Below, in pieces: positions 8,827 through 16,581 of a DNA stretch of 64,000 nt. The translations under genes and the position numbers were made by a program. The DNA comes from 40CM-4-68-19 sp036513415 (GTDB taxonomy: Bacteria; Myxococcota; Myxococcia; Myxococcales; 40CM-4-68-19), in the NCBI GenBank assembly GCA_036513415.1, contig DATBZA010000147.1:6706-70705 (forward strand), written 5' to 3'. Position 1 is the stretch's first letter. Every line of letters begins with the position of its first letter. The notes below the pieces were generated by a model. It worked only from the letters and a program-made list of their open reading frames with translations, was not told the origin of the DNA and did not search any database.

Positions 8827-9003
8827 GCTTAAGATCAACCGCAGAGCACGCCGAGCACGCAGAGGCGAAAAAGTCGACTCGAGTCATCTCTTTTATTGGG
8901 TTGGTCTCGTGCCACCCCGCGGCCGGAGCAACTCCGGGGCGCGGCAGTGGCGAGACGGTCATCACCCCCCAAATCTCTGCGTGCTCTGCGGTTGATCTGA
9001 AGC
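8827..9003. repeat. CGCAGAG-family inverted repeat, copy A
   Basis: The left arm (8827-8865) and right arm (8971-9003) are reverse complements around GATCAACCGCAGAGCACGC. They are separated by about 105 bases. The left arm carries two 9-base units (GAGCACGCC, GAGCACGCA), the right arm only one. Related copies lie at 43008-43108 and 51124-51163. All three sit just 3' of genes, so they may act as transcription barriers or as mobile palindromic repeats. Confidence 0.75.
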
Positions 9004-9020
9004 GGTAGTTACTTGATCGC

Positions 9021-9220
9021 GGGAGGTCTGCCCAATTCAATTTCAGCCACACTCACGGGCTGCGCGAGCCTTCGCAACTCGTTCCGGAATTTCCGGAACG
9101 ACTTCGGCGAAGGCTCGGCTGCCCGTGAACCCGAACGGCTCTGTAGTAAAAGCCCGGGGTCGATGCGAAGCGAAGGTCCGGTTCGCCAGCAGGGTAGCGG
9201 TTGATTTGGGCAGACCTCCC
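9021..9220. repeat. 200-bp nested inverted-repeat element, GGCAGACC family, long form
   Basis: The termini GGGAGGTCTGCCCAATTCAA (9021-9040) and TTGATTTGGGCAGACCTCCC (9201-9220) are near-perfect inverted repeats. Inside, 9053-9126 forms a long hairpin: an outer stem of CACGGGC plus CGAGCCTTCG pairing with CGAAGGCTCG plus GCCCGTG, and an inner palindrome around CGTTCCGGA / TCCGGAACG. No open frame of interest is present. The layout fits a miniature non-autonomous element or a structured RNA/REP-like element. A short relative with the same termini is at 51203-51273. Confidence 0.65.
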
Positions 9221-9770
9221 GGCCGACCAGGGACCAGCACACGGCGGCCTGTGCTCCGGGCTCCTCATGATCTGTGGCGTTGTGAACTCGTTCCAGAAAT
9301 TCCGGAACGAGTTGCCTGCGGCATGCCATCTCCCCGCCCTCATGAACAGCCAATCGCAGCTCGCGTCGGCAGAGCGCTCGGATTCACGACCTGCGCCGCT
9401 TCGTCCAACTCGTTCCCGAAAATGTGCTTCGACGATTCAGCCAGCGCAGCTGCGAGATGATCGCTGTTGACGGCCCTAATGATCGTGTGCCCGGGAGATG
9501 TGACGGATCATCATTTGGGCAGACCTTCCCGCGGGTCCCGGCACGGCAACCGCAAAGCTCCGGGTCTCATTCCGGTCAGGCCGGTCCATTTTGAACTCGT
9601 TCCGGAAATTTCGGAACGAGTTGCCGCGGGACCACCACAACCGGCGCGCGCCCGGCCCCCACGAACAGCCAAAGACGGCTCGCGGCGGTAGAGCGCTCGG
9701 ATTCACGGACTGCGCGAGCCTTCGCAGGCTCAGGGGCCATGCTTGAGCGCGAGTCACGCCGGCCGCCGAA
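9201..9770 (+). repeat. two diverged tandem units of ~309-bp period
   Basis: Three landmarks recur with the same spacing. TTTGGGCAGACC is at 9205-9216 and 9514-9525. A 29-bp palindrome with arms AACTCGTTCC / GGAACGAGTT is at 9285-9313 and 9594-9622. A segment starting GAACAGCCAA and containing AGAGCGCTCGGATTCACG is near 9343-9390 and 9662-9709 (about 10 bases more offset). The units are clearly homologous but have drifted and carry small insertions or deletions. A decayed palindrome copy also lies near 9406-9435. Not a CRISPR array: the spacing and repeat structure do not match. Confidence 0.7.
9727..9769 (+). repeat. right copy of the ~42-bp direct repeat
   Basis: GGCTCAGGGGCCATGCTTGA followed by GCGCGAGTCAC and CCGGCCGCCGA matches the copy at 8759-8803 in the same orientation. 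Here it directly follows the second 309-bp unit. Confidence 0.7.
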
Positions 9771-9896
9771 GATCGACCGCGAGTCAGCCGGGTGCCCGAA
9801 TGCAGTGCGGCGGGGTGCGCGCAACTGCGTCGCCGCACCACGTTTGGTCCTCCTGAAATGTAGCTCCTATGGAAGCAAAGCAGGCGCAATGACGGG

Positions 9897-9914
9897 TCAA
9901 TGAGGGGTCATTGA
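9897..9914. promoter_or_regulatory. short inverted repeat upstream of the XRE-type regulator
   Basis: TCAATGA-GGGG-TCATTGA is a perfect 7-bp inverted repeat with a 4-base centre, about 80 bases upstream of the GTG at 9992. Its position and size suit an operator, possibly for the adjacent HTH protein. No convincing promoter hexamers were identified next to it. Confidence 0.35.
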
Positions 9915-9991
9915 CGGCTCAACGCGGCCGGTTCCTTGACTGCCTACACGATGCCAAAGCAAGGATGAATCACTGCTCGCGGAGGGGCCGC

Positions 9992-10219
9992 GTGAATCGA
10001 GTTCAGAAGTTCCGGGAAGCAGCGTTGATGGCGAAGGCGGAGCTGGCTCGCAAGGCCGGCGTCTCCGAGTCGACCGTCGACCGGATCGAGGCCGGCCACG
10101 ACTGCCGGATGGAGACCAAGCGCAAGATCCTCATCGCGCTCGGTCTCAGCATCCAGGAGAGCGGAAAACTCTTCCCCCGCCACAACGGCGCGACGCGGCT
10201 GCGCGTGGGGAGACCGTGA
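9992..10219 (+). CDS. small XRE/Cro-type HTH DNA-binding protein
   Basis: A 75-residue protein that is almost entirely one HTH_3 domain: KFREAALMAKAELARKAG, VSESTVDRIEAG and KRKILIALGLSIQESGKLFP give the five-helix pattern. The GTG at 9992 was chosen because GGAGGGG lies just upstream. An earlier ATG at 9965 and a start at 9911 would add a non-homologous tail. It lies 82 bases before pilM on the same strand and could regulate pilus genes or be a remnant of the mobile DNA next to it. Confidence 0.7.
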   Translation: MNRVQKFREAALMAKAELARKAGVSESTVDRIEAGHDCRMETKRKILIALGLSIQESGKLFPRHNGATRLRVGRP

Positions 10220-10301
10220 TGATGGAAGTTTTTGGCGACATCTCTTCCGATGCTAGCGTCGACCCAGGGCCGCTGACGTCCAGAGAGGGGGGCTGACGGC
10301 C

Positions 10302-11372
10302 ATGGCCAAGAGCAAGCTCGCGCTCGGACTCGACATCGGCTCGTCTTCGGTGAAGCTGGTCCAGCTGAAGGAGGCGAAGCGCGGCTACATCCTGGAGGCG
10401 TTCGGGGTCGCCGCGCTGCCGCCCGAGGCCATCGTCGACGGCGCGCTGATGAACTCGACGGCCATTGTCGAGGCCATCCGCGGGCTGGTGTCCCAGTACA
10501 AGCTGAAGAACCGCGAAGCCGCCATCGGGGTCTCCGGACACTCGGTCATCATCAAGAAGATCAGCATGCCGAAGATGACCCAGGAGGAGCTCGAGGAGAG
10601 CATCCAGTGGGAGGCGGAGCAGTACATCCCCTTCGACGTCAAGGACGTGAACATCGACGTGCAGATCCTCACGCCGCCCGACGTGGACACGGGCACGGGC
10701 CAGATGGACGTGCTCCTGGTGGCGGCGAAGAAGGACATGATCAACGACTACACCTCGGTGGTGTCGGAGGCGGGCCTGACGCCGGTGGTGGTCGACGTCG
10801 ACGCCTTCGCGGTGCAGAACTCGTTCGAGGTCAACTACGAGCTGCCCAAGAACGAGACCATCGTGCTGGTCAACGCCGGCGCGAGCGTCTGCAACATCAA
10901 CGTGCTGGCGAACGGGCTGACCACCTTCACGCGCGACGTGACGATGGGCGGCAACCAGTTCACCGAAGAGATCCAGAAGCAGCTCAACGTCAGCTACGAC
11001 GAAGCCGAGAAGCTGAAGGTGGGAGGCGACGCCGCCCAGGACTCCGACTCCGTGGTCCCGCAGGAAGTGGAGCGCGTCATCCAGGGCGTGGCCGACCAGA
11101 TGGCCGGCGAGATCCAGCGCTCGCTCGACTTCTACACCGCCACCGCCGCCGACTCGCACATCGCGCGGCTCTACCTCTCCGGCGGCACCGCCAAGATCCC
11201 CGCGCTCTTCAAGGTGATCGAGCAGCGGGTGGGCGTGCCCGTCGAGATCCTCAACCCCTTCAAGGGCGTGGAGATCGACAACCGCCGCTTCGACCCCAAC
11301 ACCGTGATGGACGTCGCTCCTTCGGCGGCCGTCGCCATCGGGCTTGCCTTGCGCAAGTCGAACGAGCGGTAG
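10302..11372 (+). CDS. pilM: type IV pilus inner-membrane alignment protein PilM
   Basis: The 356-residue product is an actin-fold ATPase-like protein of the PilM/FtsA family. Visible motifs are LALGLDIGSSSVKLVQLKE (residues 5-23), the MPKMTQEELEESIQWEAEQY stretch unique to PilM, VLVNAGASVCNINV and LSGGTAKIPAL. PilM is cytoplasmic and binds the N-terminal tail of PilN, linking the pilus motor to PilN/PilO/PilP/PilQ. It heads a clear pilMNOPQ operon. Length and gene order are as in other pilus systems. Confidence 0.96.
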   Translation: MAKSKLALGLDIGSSSVKLVQLKEAKRGYILEAFGVAALPPEAIVDGALMNSTAIVEAIRGLVSQYKLKNREAAIGVSGHSVIIKKISMPKMTQEELEESIQWEAEQYIPFDVKDVNIDVQILTPPDVDTGTGQMDVLLVAAKKDMINDYTSVVSEAGLTPVVVDVDAFAVQNSFEVNYELPKNETIVLVNAGASVCNINVLANGLTTFTRDVTMGGNQFTEEIQKQLNVSYDEAEKLKVGGDAAQDSDSVVPQEVERVIQGVADQMAGEIQRSLDFYTATAADSHIARLYLSGGTAKIPALFKVIEQRVGVPVEILNPFKGVEIDNRRFDPNTVMDVAPSAAVAIGLALRKSNER

Positions 11373-11384
11373 GAGGACGCGCCG

Positions 11385-11921
11385 ATGATCCACATCAACC
11401 TCCTCCCGGTCCGCGCGGCGAAGAAGCGGGAGTTCGGCCGCCAGCAGCTGGTGCTGTTCGTGCTGCTGCTGGTCCTGGCCGGCATCGGCAACTACTTCGT
11501 CTACAACCGCTTCGAGTCGGAGCTCCGGTCGCTGGACAAGCAGATCGCCACCACTCGCGCCGAGATCGCGCAGCTGGAGAAGACCATCGGCGAGGTGAAG
11601 TCGATCAAGGACGACAAGAAGGCGCTCGAGGACAAGCTGAAGATCCTCGACACCTTGAAGAAGGGACGCACCGGGCCGGTGAAGGTGCTGGACGAGCTCG
11701 CCAGCGTGGTCCCGCAGAAGGTGTGGATCATCGAGTTCTCCGAGCAGAACGGCGGAGTGTCGATCACCGGCCAGGCGGTCAACTACGAGGACCTCTCGAC
11801 GTTCTCCAAGAAGCTGAAGGCGTCGACGCATTTCAGCAACATCACCATCAAGGGCGCACGGCAGCGGGCGGACGGGACCGTGGACTGGGTGATCACCTGC
11901 ACCGCGAACTACTCGGCCTGA
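11385..11921 (+). CDS. pilN: type IV pilus assembly protein PilN
   Basis: A 178-residue bitopic inner-membrane protein. The cytoplasmic N-terminus MIHINLLPVRAAKKRE contains the INLLP motif that docks on PilM. Residues about 22-39 form the single membrane span, followed by a coiled coil and a ferredoxin-like periplasmic domain (VLDELASVVPQKVWIIEF onward). It is 12 bases after pilM and 11 bases before pilO. It acts in the alignment complex with PilO. Confidence 0.95.
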   Translation: MIHINLLPVRAAKKREFGRQQLVLFVLLLVLAGIGNYFVYNRFESELRSLDKQIATTRAEIAQLEKTIGEVKSIKDDKKALEDKLKILDTLKKGRTGPVKVLDELASVVPQKVWIIEFSEQNGGVSITGQAVNYEDLSTFSKKLKASTHFSNITIKGARQRADGTVDWVITCTANYSA

Positions 11922-11932
11922 GGCGATAGAGA

Positions 11933-12538
11933 ATGGCTCTCTCCGGACAGGATGTCCTCAACGCGGTCAACAAGATGCCCCTCGGCCACAAGGTCGGGGT
12001 GGTGGCCGGGTTCGTGATCCTTCTCTCCGCCACCAACTGGTACTTCTTCATCGACCCGATGCAGACGCAGATCACGCAGCGGCAGGGCCAGCTGCGCGCG
12101 CTCGAGGACGAGCTGATCCAGAAGCAGTCGATCGCCAACAACCTGGCGCAGTTCAAGCACGAGAAGGAGATCCTGGAGCGGCGCCTGGCCCAGGCCCTCA
12201 CCGAGCTGCCCAACGAAGCGAACATCGACGACCTGATCCGCTCGCTCTCCGAGATCGGCACCAAGAGCGGGCTGACCATCAACAGCATCGACCCGCAGGC
12301 GGAGCAGCGGCAGAGCTTCTACGCCGCGATCCCGATCGTGATGTCGGTCACCGGCAACTACCACGAGATCGGCGTCTTCCTCGACGCGCTCTCCAAGCTC
12401 GCCCGCATCGTGAACGTCACCAACATCAAGATGGGACAGCCTCGGGTCACCTCCGAGAAGCTGATCGTGAACGCGACCTACGTCGCCACCACCTTCCGCT
12501 TCCTGCCGGAAACCACCCCGCCGAAGGCCGCGAAATGA
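11933..12538 (+). CDS. pilO: type IV pilus assembly protein PilO
   Basis: A 201-residue protein with a short cytoplasmic tail, one membrane helix (about residues 18-36, ending NWYFFIDPM), a coiled coil and a periplasmic ferredoxin-like domain (YHEIGVFLDALSKLARIVNV). It forms heterodimers with PilN. Its stop overlaps the pilP start by four bases (ATGA). Confidence 0.95.
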   Translation: MALSGQDVLNAVNKMPLGHKVGVVAGFVILLSATNWYFFIDPMQTQITQRQGQLRALEDELIQKQSIANNLAQFKHEKEILERRLAQALTELPNEANIDDLIRSLSEIGTKSGLTINSIDPQAEQRQSFYAAIPIVMSVTGNYHEIGVFLDALSKLARIVNVTNIKMGQPRVTSEKLIVNATYVATTFRFLPETTPPKAAK

Positions 12539-13113
12539 GCCGCCTCCCCTTCATCGCCGGTTGCGCCGCGTTGCTGGCCGCGGGCTGCGGGAGCCCGCCG
12601 CCGCCGCCGCGGCGCGCCCCGGCGGCGGCTGCAGCAGCGCCCAAGCCGGTCAGCGACGACGAGATCAAGGCGCAGCTACCGGCAAACATCTATGTGTACT
12701 CGCCGATCGGCAAGCGCGACCCGTTCCAGAACCAGTCGGTGACGCAGCAAGGGTTCGGGCGAGCACACTCGAACCCGGGACGGGTCAAGACTCCGCTGGA
12801 GAAGTGGTCGCTGGACCAGCTCAAGCTCTCGCTGACGGTGACCGGAACCGCCACGCCGATGGCGATGGTGGAGGATCCCGATCACCGCGGCTGGCCCGTC
12901 CGCCTGGGCGACTTCATCGGCCAGAACGGCGGCAAGGTCACGGGGATCCACCGCGATGAGATCGTGGTCACCGAGACGATCACGGACCACTCGACCGGGC
13001 GCGTGTACCCGCAGAACGTCAAGCTGGCGGTTCCCGTCACCCGCGAGGAAGAAAGGGACTTCAAGGCGCTCCAGGAAGGCGAGCGCCTCGGCGTCGCCAG
13101 GGGGGAGCAGTGA
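12535..13113 (+). CDS. pilP: type IV pilus lipoprotein PilP
   Basis: A 192-residue lipoprotein. The signal peptide ends in the canonical lipobox LAAGC (Cys about residue 19), followed by a Pro/Ala-rich linker and the HR domain, which begins near KRDPFQNQ and carries SLDQLKLSLTVTGT. In known systems PilP joins PilN/PilO to the N-terminal domains of PilQ. It overlaps pilO by four bases and is followed by pilQ. Confidence 0.94.
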   Translation: MSRLPFIAGCAALLAAGCGSPPPPPRRAPAAAAAAPKPVSDDEIKAQLPANIYVYSPIGKRDPFQNQSVTQQGFGRAHSNPGRVKTPLEKWSLDQLKLSLTVTGTATPMAMVEDPDHRGWPVRLGDFIGQNGGKVTGIHRDEIVVTETITDHSTGRVYPQNVKLAVPVTREEERDFKALQEGERLGVARGEQ

Positions 13114-13142
13114 TGCGCGGCGCGATTCGGAAGGAGAAATGG

Positions 13143-15761
13143 ATGGCCACCCATGTGTTCCTCACCGCGGTGCTGCTGACGGGCGCTTCTCTAGCCCGTA
13201 CGGCTGCCCCGGTGAAGGTGACCTCCGTGGAGGAGAAGGGCGGAAAGCTCTTCATCCATGCCACGGCGAAACCGGAGTTCACCGTCTTCAAGCTGTCGGG
13301 ACCGCCCCGCGTGGTCATCGACCTGAACGGGGGTGACGTCACCGCCGCCGCAAAGCCGGTCGAAGTCCACCGGGACGGCATCGCGGGCTGGAGCGCCGCC
13401 CAGTTCGACGAGGGGGACACGCGCGTCGGGCGCATCGTGGTCACGCTCCTTTCGGACCAGAAGTACGACGTCTCGTCGGACGGCACCGACCTGGTGCTCA
13501 CGGTGGGCGAGCCGAACGCGGCGCCGGCGGTGGCACCGGCGGCGGACCCCAACCTCGTGCTGTCACGCGAGGACGTGCAGGAGGTGCGGAATCCCGCGCA
13601 CAAGCTCGGACAGGTCACGGTGGTGGAGAAGGATGGGAGCGCCCTGGTTCATCTCAAGGCGGATGGGGAGATCGGCTGGATCGGGATCATCGAGCTGAAG
13701 AATCCCGGCCGCCTGGCGCTCGACCTGCACGGCGTCGCGGGAAGGTTCGGCAAGGCGGGGGGCGCGCTGCTGGTCAAGGGCGTGCGCATCGGAAAGACCG
13801 ATGACGGAGCCCGCGTCGTCATCGACGCCGGCACCGACGTGTTGCCGAAGTACCGGTTCGAGCGCGCCGCCGACGGCCTCCGCGTCCTGCTAGGGGAGCC
13901 GAAAGCGGTGGCTGTGGGGCCTGCTCCAGCCAGCGCGAAGCCGGAGCGGGAGGGGAAGCGGGAGCCGGAGGCGAAGCCGGCGCAGGCCGACGTGGCGAAG
14001 ATCCCGGCGGCGCCAAAGCTCGTTCCCATCCGTGCCGTCGATCTGCGGACCCTGGAGAACCGGACCGAGGTGCTGGTCGCGCTGGACGAAGCAGTCCGGT
14101 TCGAGGTGTCGCGGCCCGACGCAAGCACGTCGGTGCTCACGTTGCACGGCGTGGCGCTGCCCGAGCGGCTCGAGCGCAACCTCGATGCCAGCTCCCTGGG
14201 GGGTCCGGTGACGATGCTCTCGAGCTACCGGGTACCCGGCGGGGTGGACGTGAAGGTCGTCGCCACGGTCGCCAAGGGCACGCTCGACGAGCTGACCGCC
14301 CAGAAGGGCACGCTGATCTGGAAGTTCGGCGGGCCGAAGGCGGTGGCGCAGGCCACCACGCCGGCTCCCCGGGCCGCGGCCATGGCGTCCGACGCCCGGG
14401 CGGGGACGGGCCAGACCAGCGTGTACGACACCACAAATTACTCGGGACGCAAGGTCGACTTCAACGTCAAGGACATCGACATCAAGAACCTGCTCGGCGC
14501 CATCGCCGAGATCAGCAAGAAGAACATCATCGTCGCCGACGACGTGAAGGGCTCGGTCACCATCAAGCTGCGCAACGTGCCCTGGGACCAGGCGCTCGAC
14601 ATCGTGCTCAAGTCCAAGGGCCTGGGCCGCGAGGACGTCGGGAACATCATCCGCGTCGCCCCGATCGAGACCCTGCGGGCCGAGCAGAAGGCCGCCGCGG
14701 AGGCGTACAAGAACCGGCAGGCGACGGAGCCGCTCAAGGTCCGCCTGATCCCGGTCAACTACGCCAAGGCCGAATCCCTCATGCCGCAGCTCAAGGACTC
14801 GCTCACCGAGCGCGGCACCGTGTCGGTGGACGCGCGCACCAACACGCTGATCGTCAAGGACGTCCAGGAGGCGCTGCTGCGGGCCGAGGGCATCGTCCGC
14901 AACCTCGACACGCAAACGCCTGAAGTGCTGATCGAGGCCCGCATCGTGGAGGCCGCAACCAGCTTCGCCCGCCAGGCGGGCATCCAGTGGGGCGGCAACG
15001 TCATCATGGCGCCGACGTACGGCAATCCCACCGGGCTGATCTTCCCCAACATCCTCGCGGTGGCCGGCGCCGCCGACGATCCCTCCGCTCCCACCTCCGG
15101 CCTCCAGGGCGTGTCCTCGCCAAACTTCGCCGTCAACATGCCGGCGCCGATCGGCCTCAACAGCGGTGGCGGCCTCGGCTTCGTCTTCGGCAGCGCGGGG
15201 GGCGCCGCCAACCTGAACCTGCGCCTCTCGGCGGCGGAGAACAGCGGCACCATCAAGACCATCAGCTCGCCGCGAGTGGTCACCGTCGACAACGTGGACG
15301 CCAGCATCAGCCAGGGCGTGAGCATCCCGTTCTCGCAGACCAGCGCGGCGGGTGTGACCACCTCGTTCATCGAGGCGCGCCTGGAGCTCCGGGTCAATCC
15401 GCACGTGACCCAGGAGGGCTCCATCCAGATGCGCATCAACGCCACCAACAACCAGCCCAACCCGCAGCTCACCGGGTCCAACGGGCAGCCGTCGATCAGC
15501 CGGCGCGAGGCGCGCACGGAGGTGCTGGTGCGCGACGGCGAGACCACGGTGATCGGCGGCATCTATACGCGCCGCAACTCGGAGGCCTGGAACGAGGTTC
15601 CGGTCCTCTCGAAGATCCCGGTGCTCGGATGGCTCTTCAAGAAGAAGGCGGTCACCGACGACCGCACCGAGCTGCTCATCTTCATCACCCCGCGCATCGT
15701 CAACCGCTCGCAGTCCGTCGTCGCAGCCGCGCCGTCCGCGGCCGACGAGGGAAAGCAGTAG
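13143..15761 (+). CDS. pilQ: type IV pilus secretin PilQ
   Basis: The 872-residue outer-membrane secretin has a signal peptide (MATHVFLTAVLLTGASLA), AMIN-type beta domains in the N-terminal half (PRVVIDLNGG; GRLALDLHGV), secretin N0/N1 domains (KVDFNVKDIDIKNLLGAIAE; VRLIPVNYAKAESLMPQL) and the C-terminal secretin barrel (VLVRDGETTVIGGIYTRR; RTELLIFITPRIV). ATG 13143 was chosen because AAGGAG lies seven bases upstream and it begins the signal peptide. A start at 13110 or 13113 would add a basic tail. It forms the pilus exit pore with PilP and needs a pilotin, which is not obvious here. Confidence 0.95.
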   Translation: MATHVFLTAVLLTGASLARTAAPVKVTSVEEKGGKLFIHATAKPEFTVFKLSGPPRVVIDLNGGDVTAAAKPVEVHRDGIAGWSAAQFDEGDTRVGRIVVTLLSDQKYDVSSDGTDLVLTVGEPNAAPAVAPAADPNLVLSREDVQEVRNPAHKLGQVTVVEKDGSALVHLKADGEIGWIGIIELKNPGRLALDLHGVAGRFGKAGGALLVKGVRIGKTDDGARVVIDAGTDVLPKYRFERAADGLRVLLGEPKAVAVGPAPASAKPEREGKREPEAKPAQADVAKIPAAPKLVPIRAVDLRTLENRTEVLVALDEAVRFEVSRPDASTSVLTLHGVALPERLERNLDASSLGGPVTMLSSYRVPGGVDVKVVATVAKGTLDELTAQKGTLIWKFGGPKAVAQATTPAPRAAAMASDARAGTGQTSVYDTTNYSGRKVDFNVKDIDIKNLLGAIAEISKKNIIVADDVKGSVTIKLRNVPWDQALDIVLKSKGLGREDVGNIIRVAPIETLRAEQKAAAEAYKNRQATEPLKVRLIPVNYAKAESLMPQLKDSLTERGTVSVDARTNTLIVKDVQEALLRAEGIVRNLDTQTPEVLIEARIVEAATSFARQAGIQWGGNVIMAPTYGNPTGLIFPNILAVAGAADDPSAPTSGLQGVSSPNFAVNMPAPIGLNSGGGLGFVFGSAGGAANLNLRLSAAENSGTIKTISSPRVVTVDNVDASISQGVSIPFSQTSAAGVTTSFIEARLELRVNPHVTQEGSIQMRINATNNQPNPQLTGSNGQPSISRREARTEVLVRDGETTVIGGIYTRRNSEAWNEVPVLSKIPVLGWLFKKKAVTDDRTELLIFITPRIVNRSQSVVAAAPSAADEGKQ

Positions 15762-15772
15762 GAGGCACGGAC

Positions 15773-16342
15773 ATGAACACCCGTTGGTTCATCCTCTTGC
15801 CGGCGCTCCTCGGGGTGTCGTGCAGCACGAAAATGAACTCCGCGCTCGTGGTCAGCAAGATGGTGCTGGGGACGCTGACGACGGTGGCGGGGCCGCCCCC
15901 CACCTCGTACTGCACGTACGATCCGAGCGCGGTGGAGTTCGACTTCGCCCAGATCAATCCTACCGCCAACACGGGGGGGACCATGGGCGTGGTCGTCGAG
16001 AACAACCTGACCAATCCCTCCACGAGCAATCCGATCCTCAGGACCAACTCGGCCACCTTCCATCCTCACCAGGCGGTGGCCGACTACCAGGAGACGCAGT
16101 CGGGCGGGATCACGGTCACCCAGCAGATCATTCCGGTCTCCGGGTCCGTCCCCGCGGGAGGCACTGGCTCGGTGCTGGTCCCGTTCTTTGCACCCATCCC
16201 CGCGACGTTGCTCACCGGGATCATCCGGGTCAGCTTCCACATCGAAGGCGTGTTGGACGACGGCTCGAACGTGCGCACCAGCGATCGTGAGTACATCTTC
16301 GTGACCTGCAGCACCTCGGGCTGCAACAGCGCGTGCCTCTAG
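15773..16342 (+). CDS. putative lipoprotein of unknown function downstream of pilQ
   Basis: A 189-residue protein with a short signal sequence and a plausible lipobox, LGVSC (Cys about residue 17). The rest is predicted beta-rich: VEFDFAQINPTANTGGTMGV, VPAGGTGSVLVPFF and IIRVSFHIEGVLDD, with four Cys in the last 20 residues. GGAGG precedes the ATG by about nine bases, and the gene is 11 bases after pilQ, so it is probably in the pilus operon. It could be an accessory factor such as a pilotin-like or secretin-stabilising protein, but no family is recognised. Confidence 0.65.
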   Translation: MNTRWFILLPALLGVSCSTKMNSALVVSKMVLGTLTTVAGPPPTSYCTYDPSAVEFDFAQINPTANTGGTMGVVVENNLTNPSTSNPILRTNSATFHPHQAVADYQETQSGGITVTQQIIPVSGSVPAGGTGSVLVPFFAPIPATLLTGIIRVSFHIEGVLDDGSNVRTSDREYIFVTCSTSGCNSACL

Positions 16343-16379
16343 CTTGACGGTGGCGCGGGCCACGTGACAGACCGCTCCG

Positions 16380-16580
16380 GTGACCCTCACGCTCGCCGAG
16401 CTGTACGTGCGGCAGGGACTGATCGGAAAGGCCCGCGAGATCTACCGGCGGCTCGCGGACGCGGGCGACGAGACGGCGCGCCGGCGCTTGTCGGAGCTGC
16501 CGTCGGCTGAAGGGAAGATCGCTGCGCTCCGGGATCTGCTGGCGAGGGTGCAGGAGCGGCGCGGAAGGAGGGGGGCTTAG
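16380..16580 (+). CDS. short TPR-like protein
   Basis: A 66-residue protein with GTG start. It has one helix-turn-helix TPR-like motif (LAELYVRQGLIGKAREIYRRLADAG) and a second partial helical pair ending in basic residues. It abuts the roadblock gene by one base, which suggests a functional pair. Short length makes the call tentative, but the frame is uninterrupted and the amino acid pattern is that of a true TPR. Confidence 0.6.
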   Translation: MTLTLAELYVRQGLIGKAREIYRRLADAGDETARRRLSELPSAEGKIAALRDLLARVQERRGRRGA

Positions 16581-16581
16581 G

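Larger units (their letters stand above)
8743..9991. other. 1.25-kb gene-free, repeat-rich intergenic region
   Basis: Between the response regulator stop and the HTH gene I find no credible protein. The short open frames here do not resemble proteins and run through palindromes and repeats. The region holds a direct repeat pair at its ends, a CGCAGAG-type inverted repeat, a 200-bp nested hairpin element and two diverged ~309-bp tandem units, each listed separately. No tRNA-like fold or conserved RNA was recognised. Confidence 0.7.

Noticed and set aside
9150..9210. tRNA-like sequence with GGTTCGCC
   Set aside because: A T-loop-like string occurs but no acceptor or anticodon stem could be paired.
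9021..9770. CRISPR array
   Set aside because: Repeats are palindromic, about 309 bases apart and diverged, without uniform 25-40 base spacers or cas genes.
8772..9889. several short open frames in the repeat region
   Set aside because: All run through palindromes and repeats, overlap each other on both strands and show no recognisable domain or ribosome binding site.
10230..10300. sigma-54 promoter before pilM (TTGGCGAC...)
   Set aside because: The -24-like TGGC is present, but the -12 GC element at the right spacing is missing.
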